From contig CAXBLY010000004.1 in the NCBI GenBank assembly GCA_963976865.1, forward strand, positions 161,225-225,224: a stretch of DNA of 64,000 bases, given 5' to 3'. Shown one piece after another: positions 19,983-28,787 of the stretch; position 1 is the stretch's first letter; each line of letters opens with the position of its first letter. The stretch is from UBA1858 sp963976865 (lineage in GTDB: Bacteria; Pseudomonadota; Gammaproteobacteria; UBA4575). The notes beneath the pieces are model-generated. The model was not told the DNA's origin and did no database searches. It worked only from the letters and a program-made list of their open reading frames with translations. A program made the position numbers and the translations under genes.

Positions 19983-21707
19983 ATGAATTTAAAATTAAAG
20001 ACCTTCACGGCCTTATGCATTCCGCTGTGCATTTTTGCAACTTCCGCTACCGCTACAGACAAATCTGTATCAAATAAACTGCTAGACGAGGCAGACAACA
20101 CCATGCTGAACCCCAATTCTTCACCAGTTCGAAGAATTGAAAGAAACCACAATAAATATTACAAAGGCAAAAAAAGAATTTTCTACAGAACCATAGATGG
20201 CAGCCAGAACAACCTGGACGATGAGCATATGAATGCTGCTGATACACAACTAATACGTATTACCGACCAGGGTTACAGTGATGGCGCCAGCGCGATGGCA
20301 GGTACAGACAGACCTAACCCGCGCACAATCAGCAATACGGTAATGCCACAAACTTCATCTGTATTGACAAAAAAACTGGCGAGTGATTTCCTGTGGCAAT
20401 GGGGTCAGTTTCTGGATCATGACCTTGATATTACCGATGGTGTTCAGCCAGAAGAGCTGGAACCCATTCACATCCCCAATGGCGACCCACATTTCGACCC
20501 GACAGGCACAGGTTCGGTAGCGTTGAATTTCAACCGCTCTATTTATGAGCATGGCAGCACACCTCGCCAGCAAATAAATGAAATAACCGGCTGGATTGAC
20601 GCTTCCAATGTCTACGGATCTGATGAAGAGCGCGCCCATGAATTACGCCGAATGGACGGTTCAGGGAAACTCAAAACCAGCAGTAAAGGCTTACTCCCGT
20701 ATAATACTGCCGGACTAAGTAATGCGGGTGGTAACAGTGACAAGTTATTCCTTGCTGGCGATGTTCGTGCAAATGAACAGATCGGCTTAACTACCATGCA
20801 TACTTTATTTGTTCGAGAGCACAATCGCCTAGCTCGAGAAATCAAGCAAAAAAACCGTAAACTTTCCGGCGAAGAAATTTACCTTCGCGCCCGTAGAATC
20901 GTGGCCGCTGAAATGCAGGTAATCACATACAAGGAATTTCTTCCTGTCCTGCTTGGGAAAAAAGCATTGTCAAAATACAGAGGTTATAACCCGAATGTAG
21001 ATGCGCGTGTTTCAAATGAGTTTTCCACAGCAGCGTATCGATTGGGACACAGTCTGTTATCTCCCAACATTTTACGCCTGAATAAAAAAGGCAAAGAGAC
21101 TCGCCACGGACATCTATCATTAAGAGACGCATTTTTTGCCCCTCACTTATTGACTGATGAAGGCAACATTGGGCCTATTCTTCGCGGTCTTGCTTCCCAG
21201 GCATGTCAGAATCTGGATATTTTTATTGTAGACGATGTACGCAACTTCCTGTTTGGGCAACCCGGCAGTGGCGGCTTTGATCTGGCATCATTAAATATAC
21301 AAAGAGGTCGTGATCACGGCTTACTCAGCTATAACGAGACACGAAAATCACTTGGATTAACACCAGCCGAATCATTTGCTGACATCTCATCTGATCCTGA
21401 AGTACAGGCAAAACTAGACAGTGCCTATAATGGCAATGTCAATCACGTGGACCTATGGGTAGGTGGACTGGCAGAAGATCATGTCGGTGATGCGCTGGTA
21501 GGAGAGGTTTTCTTCACTATCCTCAAAGACCAATTCGAGCGCCTTAGAGATGGTGATCGATTCTGGTATGAAAATAATTTTTGGGGCAAAGAGCTAAAGA
21601 AGATCAACAAAACAACATTAGCTAAAGTGATACGCCGTAATACCAATGTAGGGAACGAGCTTCAAAAGAATGTGTTTTTGGTGAAAAACAAAAAACGCCA
21701 CCACTAA
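19983..21707 (+). CDS. Secreted animal-type haem peroxidase (myeloperoxidase/peroxicin superfamily)
   Basis: A signal peptide (residues 1-25, cleavage near SATAT) precedes a complete animal haem peroxidase domain. WGQFLDHDLDITDG (140-153) holds distal Gln142, the haem-ester Asp145, distal His146 and calcium ligand Asp147. GDVRANEQ (259-266) gives catalytic Arg262 and the second haem-ester Glu265; Gln266 replaces the methionine specific to myeloperoxidase, as in lactoperoxidase. AYRLGHSLL (351-359) gives proximal His356, and NIQRGRDHGLLSYNE is the C-terminal signature. Probable role: H2O2-dependent halide or thiocyanate oxidation outside the cytoplasm. It stands alone with its own upstream gap. 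Uncommon but known in bacteria. Confidence 0.92.
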   Translation: MNLKLKTFTALCIPLCIFATSATATDKSVSNKLLDEADNTMLNPNSSPVRRIERNHNKYYKGKKRIFYRTIDGSQNNLDDEHMNAADTQLIRITDQGYSDGASAMAGTDRPNPRTISNTVMPQTSSVLTKKLASDFLWQWGQFLDHDLDITDGVQPEELEPIHIPNGDPHFDPTGTGSVALNFNRSIYEHGSTPRQQINEITGWIDASNVYGSDEERAHELRRMDGSGKLKTSSKGLLPYNTAGLSNAGGNSDKLFLAGDVRANEQIGLTTMHTLFVREHNRLAREIKQKNRKLSGEEIYLRARRIVAAEMQVITYKEFLPVLLGKKALSKYRGYNPNVDARVSNEFSTAAYRLGHSLLSPNILRLNKKGKETRHGHLSLRDAFFAPHLLTDEGNIGPILRGLASQACQNLDIFIVDDVRNFLFGQPGSGGFDLASLNIQRGRDHGLLSYNETRKSLGLTPAESFADISSDPEVQAKLDSAYNGNVNHVDLWVGGLAEDHVGDALVGEVFFTILKDQFERLRDGDRFWYENNFWGKELKKINKTTLAKVIRRNTNVGNELQKNVFLVKNKKRHH

Positions 21708-21735
21708 AAACCAAGAGTGACAAGCAGCAGGGGCA

Positions 21736-22107
21736 CTATGAATCTTGCTGCTTTACTCCTCTATCAATAAGGACATATGCGGGTGATTCATCTCCCGAAT
21801 TGCATTTTGCTCTTATTGTCACCTTCTTAACATCAGCAGGGATCACTACGTCTCTGACATATCGAGTAAAAGGCTGCTCGTTCACATGAGGATGAGATAA
21901 AGTTCGCCTGGCAATTTCTTTCCCGTCTACACTTTCCACAATCCATTCATTTGCATAATGCTCCCATCCCGAATCCGGATGACGTATTGTCACTGCGATA
22001 TCAAATAACTGATTCGTTTTAAGTGTGGCTTTTGCTTCCACTATCAATGGTGGCTGGGCATTCACTGACGCACTCAGCAATAAACACAGTAGTATTAATT
22101 TTCTCAT
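21736..22107 (-). CDS. Small secreted protein of unknown function
   Basis: The ATG start at 22107 gives 123 residues beginning MRKLILLCLLLSASVNAQ, a clear signal peptide with cleavage after VNA. The mature part resembles a short beta-sandwich: PPLIVEAKATLKTN, HPDSGWEHYANEW, SHPHVNEQPFTRYV. I do not recognise a named family, although the GWEHYANEW and HPHVNEQPF blocks look strongly constrained. A GTG at 22113 would overlap the upstream gene; ATG is preferred. Last gene of the yoaA-tsaB-VOC chain. Confidence 0.7.
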   Translation of the reverse strand: MRKLILLCLLLSASVNAQPPLIVEAKATLKTNQLFDIAVTIRHPDSGWEHYANEWIVESVDGKEIARRTLSHPHVNEQPFTRYVRDVVIPADVKKVTIRAKCNSGDESPAYVLIDRGVKQQDS

Positions 22108-22109
22108 AA

Positions 22110-22532
22110 TCACTTAGCTCTAAATATATAGGACTTATCTCGAAAACATTTAAACTCCAAATAGTTTTGACTTGGGTCCTGAATAAAAAAAGTTCTCTGT
22201 TCGCCTGTCTCTCCAGCAAACCTGGTATACGGTTCGATGTAAAATTTAATATCGTAGGATTTCACGTGTTCACATAGCTCATCCCAATCGTTCCAGTCCA
22301 GAATCACACCAAAGTGCCTTGCTGGTACCGGCTTATTGTCTACCTGATTTCGACCCGGCTGATAGACATCGGTTCCATCCAGGTGCGCTGTGAGCTGGTG
22401 TCCAAAAAAATTGAAATCTATCCAGCGTTCGCTTTCCCTGCCAACATCACACCTTAATACCGAACAATAAAACTCACGTATTACTGCTAGATTAGTGACA
22501 GGAAACGCCAGATGAAATCGTGGTATATTCAT
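22110..22532 (-). CDS. VOC (glyoxalase/dioxygenase fold) family protein
   Basis: This 140-residue protein has the vicinal-oxygen-chelate pattern: it starts FHLAFPVTNLAVIREFYCSVL, holds WIDFNFFGHQLTAHL in the middle, and ends FFIQDPSQNYLEFKC. Metal ligands are probably the early His (RFHLAF), the central His (RHFGVIL) and the late Glu (YLEFK). Substrate unknown; relatives include dioxygenases, glyoxalase I and resistance proteins. Its ATG overlaps the tsaB stop by 4 bp, suggesting translational coupling. Confidence 0.85.
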   Translation of the reverse strand: MNIPRFHLAFPVTNLAVIREFYCSVLRCDVGRESERWIDFNFFGHQLTAHLDGTDVYQPGRNQVDNKPVPARHFGVILDWNDWDELCEHVKSYDIKFYIEPYTRFAGETGEQRTFFIQDPSQNYLEFKCFRDKSYIFRAK

Positions 22533-23206
22533 TTTTTCTGGTGCACTACCTGATTTCGCAAGTACACTGGTAACGCATGCAGGCTATCTACCATTTGCTC
22601 ATTAAGGTATTTCTGCTTTGCCAGCTTCACAGTGACACTCGCATGTGGCAAGGCATCTCCCAAAATATTTTTCGCATCACTGTTTATTCCTTGCAGGAGA
22701 ATTTCCTGATAAGCTCCCCAGCCTGTCCCCAATCCATATGAAATTTTTTCAGTAACAGATATTTCGTGCGGTGACTGCACTTTCTCTTCGCCAACAAGTT
22801 CTACGTTATCGTTAACTTTCTTATAAAGCCCCCAATAAATTTCATCCATTCGCGCATCAATCGCGGGCAGAATCAATTCACCAGTATTAACGTCAGCCTG
22901 AAAAGCCAAATTAGCCAGAGTAGAAACACTTGCCACTGGCAAGTCATGTGCTAGTGCAATTCCCTGAGTAATGCTCGCTGCAATACGAATCCCTGTAAAC
23001 GCACCGGGTCCACAGCCAAATGCAATTCCATCCAGTTGTTTTAAGGAAATGCCCGCATCCGCCAATACTGCCTCACACATGGGAAGAATGAGTTCATTAT
23101 GTCTTCGTGGCGAGACCTCAAAACGCTCCACCACCTGATCACCAACAAGTACAGCCGCTGAACAGGCTTCAGTTGCTGTCTCAATACCCAGAAGTTTCAC
23201 TGTCAT
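22529..23206 (-). CDS. tsaB: tRNA threonylcarbamoyladenosine biosynthesis protein TsaB
   Basis: This 225-residue member of the TsaD/TsaB (ASKHA) family starts LLGIETATEACSAAV and contains IAFGCGPGAFTGIRIAASI, the TsaB signature. It partners with TsaD and TsaE to make t6A at position 37 of ANN-decoding tRNAs. It lacks the metal-binding histidines of TsaD, as expected. The start overlaps the end of the yoaA-like gene by 26 bp; the tsaB-yoaA neighbourhood is also found in E. coli. Confidence 0.94.
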   Translation of the reverse strand: MTVKLLGIETATEACSAAVLVGDQVVERFEVSPRRHNELILPMCEAVLADAGISLKQLDGIAFGCGPGAFTGIRIAASITQGIALAHDLPVASVSTLANLAFQADVNTGELILPAIDARMDEIYWGLYKKVNDNVELVGEEKVQSPHEISVTEKISYGLGTGWGAYQEILLQGINSDAKNILGDALPHASVTVKLAKQKYLNEQMVDSLHALPVYLRNQVVHQKK

Positions 23207-25109
23207 GAATAATGTCTAAAAACTGTTTGATTTGCATTTCATCTTCACTAATTGTCATGGGAGGCAAACTTTTTAAAAATGATTTACCGTAGGCTTTAGA
23301 TTTTAACCTGGGATCCATTAACACAACCACACCACAGTCCTGCTCACCACGTATTAAACGCCCCACACCCTGTTTCAGATTTAATATTGCCTGCGGTATC
23401 TGGTAGACCATAAATGGGTTCTCACCTGCCTCTTCCAGCGCTTTTGAACGCGCACGAACCAGTGGATCGGCGGGAGAAACAAATGGAAGTTTGTCAATAA
23501 TGACCAGACGCAGACCCTGACCTTTGACATCTACACCTTCCCAGAAGCTTTGCGTACCGAGTAATACGCAGTTAGCTGTTTCCTGAAACTGCTTTAACAA
23601 TTCACGTTTAGCTGCAGCGCCCTGGACCAATATATTAAATGCACTATTTTTCAATAAATCAGCCGCATGATTTAAAGCTTTATGACTGGTAAACAGCATG
23701 AATGCATTTCCTCTGCTCGCCTTCAAAAGTGGCAGTGATTTTTTTACAACTTCTTCGGTATAACCCTGCTCATTTGGTTGAATTTTTATTGAAGGCAAAT
23801 ACAAACGTGACTGACCCGCATAATCATACGGGCTATCACACATGACGCATTCTGATTCCTGCAGGCCCAATTGCTCAGTAAAATGACTAAAACTCTGCTT
23901 CGCTGTAAGCGTTGCAGAAGTATAAATCCAGGCACATTTATATTCCTGAATTGCTTTCTGATAGGGAATTGCAACATTAAGAGGAACACTGCCAAGACGG
24001 AAACTTCTACGGCCCAATTCTATCCACTGAACAAACTTGCTATCAACACGTGTAAAATCATCCAGCAATCCATTAATCTCACTGGTTCGCTTATATGACT
24101 GAGCCAGACCCGGCGATTCACCGCCAATTGCAGCCAGCTTATCTTCAAGCACCAGTAATGTGGATACTAGTTTTTCATATGCACTTTGAACATTTTTATC
24201 ACGCACAACATCTCGCCATAGTTCTCGTTGTTCTTTCATTCTATGGGCGACACTGCTGTAAAATTTCTCTACCACATCCAGTACAGCGTAGTAACTTTTA
24301 CTGATTGAAGTAATATTACTGGTTAATTTAGAACACTCCTTACTGATATCGGCAACCAGGTCCTGTAGTTGCCGACTGCCAAGGCTGCTACCAAAGAAAT
24401 TTGGCAGCACTTCAGTCAACTGATGTGCTTCGTCCAGCACAAAAACATCAGCACTGGGTAACAACTCGCCAAAACCTTCTCCCTTTAGCACCAGATCTGC
24501 ACACAATAAATGATGGTTTATCACCACTAGATCAGATTCCTGCGCTCGCTTGCGTGCTTTTAACACATAGCACTTATTATAATCCGGACACTCAGCACCT
24601 AAACAGTTATCACGCGTCGAAGTAACATGCGGCCAGATTTCAGATTGCTCGGACAACTCATTCACTTCTGCAACGTCACCTGTTTTCGTGACTACCGACC
24701 AGTCCTTCACTTCCCGATATGCACTGCCCAGCCTCGGGTAATCGCCCAGATCATATTCAAATCGTTCAAACCGATATTTACAAAGATAATTGGAACGGCC
24801 TTTTAGAATCGAGGCATCAACCGAGAGAGATGCAGCATGCTGCAACAATGGCAAATCTGTATAAAAAAGCTGGTCTTGCAGGTGCCGCGTCCCTGTCGAC
24901 ACTACCACCTTCTTGCCTGACAGCATGGCAGGAATCAGATACGCAAAGGTTTTGCCCACACCCGTGCCAGCTTCAACCACGAGAGTGCTTGAATCCTGAA
25001 TAGCCTGATGCACTGCACTCGCCATCGTGACTTGCTGAGGACGATGTTTGAAGCCTTTAATTTTTTGAGCCAGTTCTCCCGCAGAAGAAAAATAATTTTC
25101 AATCGGCAA
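23181..25109 (-). CDS. DinG/YoaA-like ATP-dependent DNA helicase (XPD family, Fe-S)
   Basis: This 642-residue superfamily 2 helicase has Walker A VEAGTGVGKTFAYL and the DEAH box FVLDEAHQL. Four likely iron-sulfur ligands lie in SNYLCKYRFE and in DNCLGAECPDYNKCYVL. The C-terminal motifs are LGTQSFWEGVDVKGQGL and QGVGRLIRGEQD. Length and the tsaB neighbour fit YoaA better than DinG. In E. coli YoaA works with HolC in fork repair; holC is elsewhere in this window. Translation appears to start at TTG (25109), since an in-frame stop lies just upstream and no ATG is available. Confidence 0.92.
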   Translation of the reverse strand: MPIENYFSSAGELAQKIKGFKHRPQQVTMASAVHQAIQDSSTLVVEAGTGVGKTFAYLIPAMLSGKKVVVSTGTRHLQDQLFYTDLPLLQHAASLSVDASILKGRSNYLCKYRFERFEYDLGDYPRLGSAYREVKDWSVVTKTGDVAEVNELSEQSEIWPHVTSTRDNCLGAECPDYNKCYVLKARKRAQESDLVVINHHLLCADLVLKGEGFGELLPSADVFVLDEAHQLTEVLPNFFGSSLGSRQLQDLVADISKECSKLTSNITSISKSYYAVLDVVEKFYSSVAHRMKEQRELWRDVVRDKNVQSAYEKLVSTLLVLEDKLAAIGGESPGLAQSYKRTSEINGLLDDFTRVDSKFVQWIELGRRSFRLGSVPLNVAIPYQKAIQEYKCAWIYTSATLTAKQSFSHFTEQLGLQESECVMCDSPYDYAGQSRLYLPSIKIQPNEQGYTEEVVKKSLPLLKASRGNAFMLFTSHKALNHAADLLKNSAFNILVQGAAAKRELLKQFQETANCVLLGTQSFWEGVDVKGQGLRLVIIDKLPFVSPADPLVRARSKALEEAGENPFMVYQIPQAILNLKQGVGRLIRGEQDCGVVVLMDPRLKSKAYGKSFLKSLPPMTISEDEMQIKQFLDIIHDSETSGY

Positions 25110-25124
25110 TGTAATACCAGCTCG

Positions 25125-25592
25125 CTATTGCAAAAGAACAACAGCCATGGCTGCGATCCCTTCTTCACGACCAACAAAGCCCATTCGCTCAGTCGTCGTT
25201 GCTTTTATATTCACAGCATCCGCATTCAACTTCAGGTCATCTGCGATGTTTTGGCGCATCTTGTCGATATAAGAGGCTATTTTTGGAGATTGCAGAATGA
25301 CAGTAGCGTCGACATTTGCCACCGATAATTGTTGTGCCTGTATTTTATTTGCAATATCGACAACAAACTCACGTGAGTTTCTATTTTCATGTTTACTATC
25401 CTGATCAGAATAATGTTTACCAATATCGCCCAGCCCGGCTGCCCCCAACAACGCGTCACAAATCGCATGCAGCAGTACATCTCCATCTGAGTGTGCCTGA
25501 ATTGCAAATTCGTGCGGTATAGTGACACCCCCCAGTATTATTTCACTGCCCTGCGTGAAACGATGTGCATCAAACCCCTGACCAATTCTCAT
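25125..25592 (-). CDS. ispF: 2-C-methyl-D-erythritol 2,4-cyclodiphosphate synthase
   Basis: This 155-residue trimeric zinc enzyme has the metal ligands Asp8 and His10 (GFDAHRF) and His42 (DVLLHAICDALL), and the family loop SDQDSKHENRNS. It closes the cyclodiphosphate ring in the MEP isoprenoid pathway. Its ATG overlaps the ispD stop by 4 bp (ispD-ispF, translationally coupled). The yoaA-like gene follows 15 bp downstream. dxr of the same pathway lies about 22 kb away on the same strand. Confidence 0.96.
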   Translation of the reverse strand: MRIGQGFDAHRFTQGSEIILGGVTIPHEFAIQAHSDGDVLLHAICDALLGAAGLGDIGKHYSDQDSKHENRNSREFVVDIANKIQAQQLSVANVDATVILQSPKIASYIDKMRQNIADDLKLNADAVNIKATTTERMGFVGREEGIAAMAVVLLQ

Positions 25593-26299
25593 TTGTTTAT
25601 TATATTCTGTAAAAATACTTCAGCTAAATAAATATCTTCTTTAGTTGTCACTTTAATATTTCGCGCGTCACCCTCAACGATACATGGTTTATAACCCATA
25701 TATTCCAACGCACTCGCTTCATCAGTAATACCAACATTGTCTTTAAACGCTTGTCTTATTGCATTATGCAATAATCCATACTTAAACATTTGTGGTGTAT
25801 ATGCCCGCCAGATATTTTCCCGATCCAGTGTGTTCACGATATTATTGCGTTCGACGCTTTTAATGGTATCGCTAACGCGCGACCCTACAATCCCACCAAC
25901 TTCATGCTGCAAACACACATCTATCAATCGATCCAGATCATCACTGGTTAAACATGGCCGTGCAGCATCGTGGACCAATACAAAGTCATCTTCAGCTAAC
26001 AGCTCGTCCAGACTTTCGAGTGCATTTAACACTGACTGAGCACGCGTATCGCCTCCGATGACGGAATGTATTTTATCACGCACAGTGTTGCCCATCTTCA
26101 GTGTTGCAAAATGCCTGTCCTGAGAGTGAAGTGCAACGGTAATGCCGGCTATGCGGTTATTACCAATAAAAGGATTAATTGCGTGCTCTAGAAGTGTTTT
26201 ACCGGCTAGTTGCAGATATTGCTTGGGTGTAGTCGAACCGACTCTTTCACCGATACCGGCGGCAGGGATGATAACCCAGCATTTGGGCAGTGTGTTCAT
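25589..26299 (-). CDS. ispD: 2-C-methyl-D-erythritol 4-phosphate cytidylyltransferase
   Basis: This 236-residue nucleotidyltransferase has the CTP-binding loop IPAAGIGERVGSTTPKQYL, VLVHDAARPCL, and the C-terminal VTTKEDIYLAE. It forms CDP-methylerythritol in the MEP pathway. It overlaps ftsB upstream and ispF downstream, each by 4 bp, giving the conserved ftsB-ispD-ispF cluster of Gammaproteobacteria. Confidence 0.96.
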   Translation of the reverse strand: MNTLPKCWVIIPAAGIGERVGSTTPKQYLQLAGKTLLEHAINPFIGNNRIAGITVALHSQDRHFATLKMGNTVRDKIHSVIGGDTRAQSVLNALESLDELLAEDDFVLVHDAARPCLTSDDLDRLIDVCLQHEVGGIVGSRVSDTIKSVERNNIVNTLDRENIWRAYTPQMFKYGLLHNAIRQAFKDNVGITDEASALEYMGYKPCIVEGDARNIKVTTKEDIYLAEVFLQNIINK

Positions 26300-26589
26300 T
26301 TGTTATTTTTGGAACCATCTTTTTCGATTACCTGAAAGAATGTTTCACCTTCTCTAATCATCCCTAATTCCATACGCGCACGTTCTTCAATAGCATCAAA
26401 TCCGGATTTAAGATCTTCGACTTCGGCAGCGAGCACTTCATTTCTCTCGTAAAGCTGTTGATTCTTTACTGTTTGATTCTGTATACGATCACTTAAATGT
26501 ACCAGTTTTCGTACACCGTCTTTATCTATCCACAACTGATATTGCAGAATAACAAATACAGCTACCAAAAATAGAATAAACAGCTTCAT
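26296..26589 (-). CDS. ftsB: Cell division protein FtsB
   Basis: This 97-residue bitopic protein has a short cytoplasmic start, one membrane helix (about 3-20) and a periplasmic coiled coil (LSDRIQNQTVKNQQLYERNE to about 70). It contains EERARMELGMIREGETFFQV, the recognisable FtsB C-terminal motif. It forms the FtsQLB complex that activates septal peptidoglycan synthesis. It lies 37 bp downstream of eno and overlaps ispD by 4 bp, as in other Gammaproteobacteria. Confidence 0.93.
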   Translation of the reverse strand: MKLFILFLVAVFVILQYQLWIDKDGVRKLVHLSDRIQNQTVKNQQLYERNEVLAAEVEDLKSGFDAIEERARMELGMIREGETFFQVIEKDGSKNNK

Positions 26590-26626
26590 TGAGTTAATTT
26601 AATACACTCTAATGTTTATCAAAAGA

Positions 26627-27904
26627 CTATTGATGAAATACTTTTTTACCTGGGTAGACCGCTTTAGCGCCTAATTCCTCTTCGATACGTAGCAACTGAT
26701 TGTATTTTGCCACCCGGTCAGAACGTGATAGTGAACCTGTCTTGATTTGTCCTGCGCCCGTGGCAACAGCAAGGTCCGCAATAGTCACATCTTCAGTTTC
26801 ACCTGATCGATGTGAAATCACTGCCGTGTAATTGGCATCATGCGCCATTTTGATCGCTGCCATTGTTTCAGTCAGTGAACCGATCTGATTCAGCTTAATT
26901 AAAATAGAGTTGGCCACACCCATATCAATACCTTTTGCAAATATTTCGGTATTGGTTACAAACAAGTCATCACCTACTAGCTGTATTTTCTTTCCGAGTG
27001 CTGCCGTTAATGTAGACCAGCCCTCCCAGTCATCTTCTGCCAGGCCGTCTTCGATTGTAATGATAGGGTATTTATCGACCAGTCCCGTCAGGAAGCCCAC
27101 AAATTCTTCACTTGAATATACTTTACCTTCTGACTCCAGATGATATTTACCATCTTTATAGAATTCAGAACTGGCGCAGTCCAGACCGATACTTACTTGC
27201 TCATCTGGCTTATAACCGGCCGATTCAATCGCCTGTATAATAATTTCAATGGCCTGCTCATTGGCTTCTAATGAAGGGGCAAAACCACCTTCATCGCCTA
27301 CTGCGGTATTAAGGCCTTTGCTTTTTAATATTGATTTTAACGAGTGAAAAATTTCACAGCCGCATTGTACTGCTTCACTAAACGAGGCAACGCCATGAGG
27401 AACAACCATAAATTCCTGTATGTCTGCACCTTTATGTGCATGTGCGCCACCGTTAATAATATTCATCATCGGCACGGGTAACACCATGCTGGCATCAGTA
27501 TTCAGGTATCGATAGAGCGGTAAATGCTTTTCTGCAGCGCTGGCTTTAGCAACGGCCAGTGAAACCGCTAAAATTGAATTGGCGCCAAGTTTAGCCTTGT
27601 TATGCGTCCCATCCAGGTCAAGCATGATTTGATCAACATTGGACTGATCGAGAGAATCAACCCCCACCAGGCTGGTTTTAATTTGCGTGTTCACATTTTC
27701 AACAGCTTTCTTAACACCTTTGCCAAGGTAGCGCTTCTTGTCATCATCGCGCATTTCAAGCGCTTCCAGTGCACCGGTGGATGCACCAGAAGGCACTGCT
27801 GCTCTACCGAATGCTCCAGACTTTAAAGTCACATCCGCTTCTACGGTTGGGTTTCCACGCGAGTCGATAATCTCTCTCGCTTTAATATTCTCTATTTCAG
27901 ACAT
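26627..27904 (-). CDS. eno: Enolase
   Basis: This 425-residue enzyme converts 2-phosphoglycerate to phosphoenolpyruvate; PEP is also used by KdsA, encoded next upstream. It contains REIIDSRGNPTVEAD, MMNIINGGAHAHKGAD, the metal-site regions GLDCASSEF, TIEDGLAEDDW and LVGDDLFVT, and the signature ILIKLNQIGSLTET. Position between kdsA and ftsB is the usual pyrG-kdsA-eno-ftsB order. Confidence 0.97.
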   Translation of the reverse strand: MSEIENIKAREIIDSRGNPTVEADVTLKSGAFGRAAVPSGASTGALEALEMRDDDKKRYLGKGVKKAVENVNTQIKTSLVGVDSLDQSNVDQIMLDLDGTHNKAKLGANSILAVSLAVAKASAAEKHLPLYRYLNTDASMVLPVPMMNIINGGAHAHKGADIQEFMVVPHGVASFSEAVQCGCEIFHSLKSILKSKGLNTAVGDEGGFAPSLEANEQAIEIIIQAIESAGYKPDEQVSIGLDCASSEFYKDGKYHLESEGKVYSSEEFVGFLTGLVDKYPIITIEDGLAEDDWEGWSTLTAALGKKIQLVGDDLFVTNTEIFAKGIDMGVANSILIKLNQIGSLTETMAAIKMAHDANYTAVISHRSGETEDVTIADLAVATGAGQIKTGSLSRSDRVAKYNQLLRIEEELGAKAVYPGKKVFHQ

Positions 27905-27950
27905 GGTTTTCTCGATCCTTGTTAGGCCCGTTATAAATTCCTATTAATTA

Positions 27951-28787
27951 CTATAAGAATGCAGTCTCTAAAAGCGCTGATGATTTAACGACTTTATCCA
28001 ACTCACAAAGAGTAGATAAAAGCTCAGGCACTAGTTTTAGAGGCAAAGAGTTGGGGCCGTCACTCTTGGCATTTTCTGGGTCGGGGTGGGTTTCTACAAA
28101 TAAGCCGGCAATACCTACACTCACAGCAGCACGTGCCAGCACAGGAACAAATTCTCGTTGTCCTCCTGATCGGCTTCCCTCTCCGCCGGGTAATTGTACC
28201 GAATGTGTCGCATCAAAAACTACTGGACATCCTGTTTCGCGCATGATCGCCAGTGATCGCATATCTGAGACCAGATTCCCGTAACCGAAGGATACACCAC
28301 GTTCACAGACCATGATCTGGTCATTTCCTGCCGCGCGGGCTTTTTCAACCACATGCTTCATATCCCATGGCGATAAAAATTGACCTTTTTTAATGTTCAC
28401 AGGCCGGCCAACTGACGCAACTCGTTGAATATAGTTGGTTTGTCTGCAAAGAAAAGCTGGCGTTTGAAGCACATCCGCCACCTCTGCCACCTCTTCCAAG
28501 GGACTGTCTTCATGCACATCGGTCACTACAGGTACACCAAATTCCTGCTTCACGGCCTGTAAAATCTTCAGGCCCTGGTCAATTCCAAGACCTCTGAAGC
28601 TGGATTTTGATGTGCGATTGGCCTTATCAAATGAAGATTTGTATATAAAAGGCACATTATTTTTTTCAGCAATTTCCTTGAGACGCCCTGCAGTCTCTTG
28701 CGCCAGATCCAGACTTTCGACCACGCATGGACCCGCCATAAGAAACAGCGGGTGTTCTAACCCCGCTTCAAATCCGCATATTTTCAT
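27951..28787 (-). CDS. kdsA: 3-deoxy-D-manno-octulosonate 8-phosphate synthase
   Basis: This 278-residue enzyme condenses arabinose 5-phosphate with PEP to give Kdo 8-phosphate for the LPS inner core. Family motifs are MAGPCVVES, YKSSFDKANRTS, FRGLGIDQGL, VPVVTDVHE and VFDATHSVQLPGG. The enzyme contains several cysteines, but the metal-dependent or independent class was not determined. Its ATG overlaps the pyrG stop by 4 bp; eno follows after 46 bp. Confidence 0.96.
   Translation of the reverse strand: MKICGFEAGLEHPLFLMAGPCVVESLDLAQETAGRLKEIAEKNNVPFIYKSSFDKANRTSKSSFRGLGIDQGLKILQAVKQEFGVPVVTDVHEDSPLEEVAEVADVLQTPAFLCRQTNYIQRVASVGRPVNIKKGQFLSPWDMKHVVEKARAAGNDQIMVCERGVSFGYGNLVSDMRSLAIMRETGCPVVFDATHSVQLPGGEGSRSGGQREFVPVLARAAVSVGIAGLFVETHPDPENAKSDGPNSLPLKLVPELLSTLCELDKVVKSSALLETAFL

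Noticed and set aside
21722..21753. Bidirectional terminator at the peroxidase/secreted-protein junction (AAGCAGCA/TGCTGCTT).
   Set aside because: The loop is 16 nt and no T-run follows on either strand; too weak to report as a feature.
22529..23206. TsaD instead of TsaB.
   Set aside because: It is too short (225 versus about 340 residues) and lacks the HMEGH-type metal motif of TsaD.
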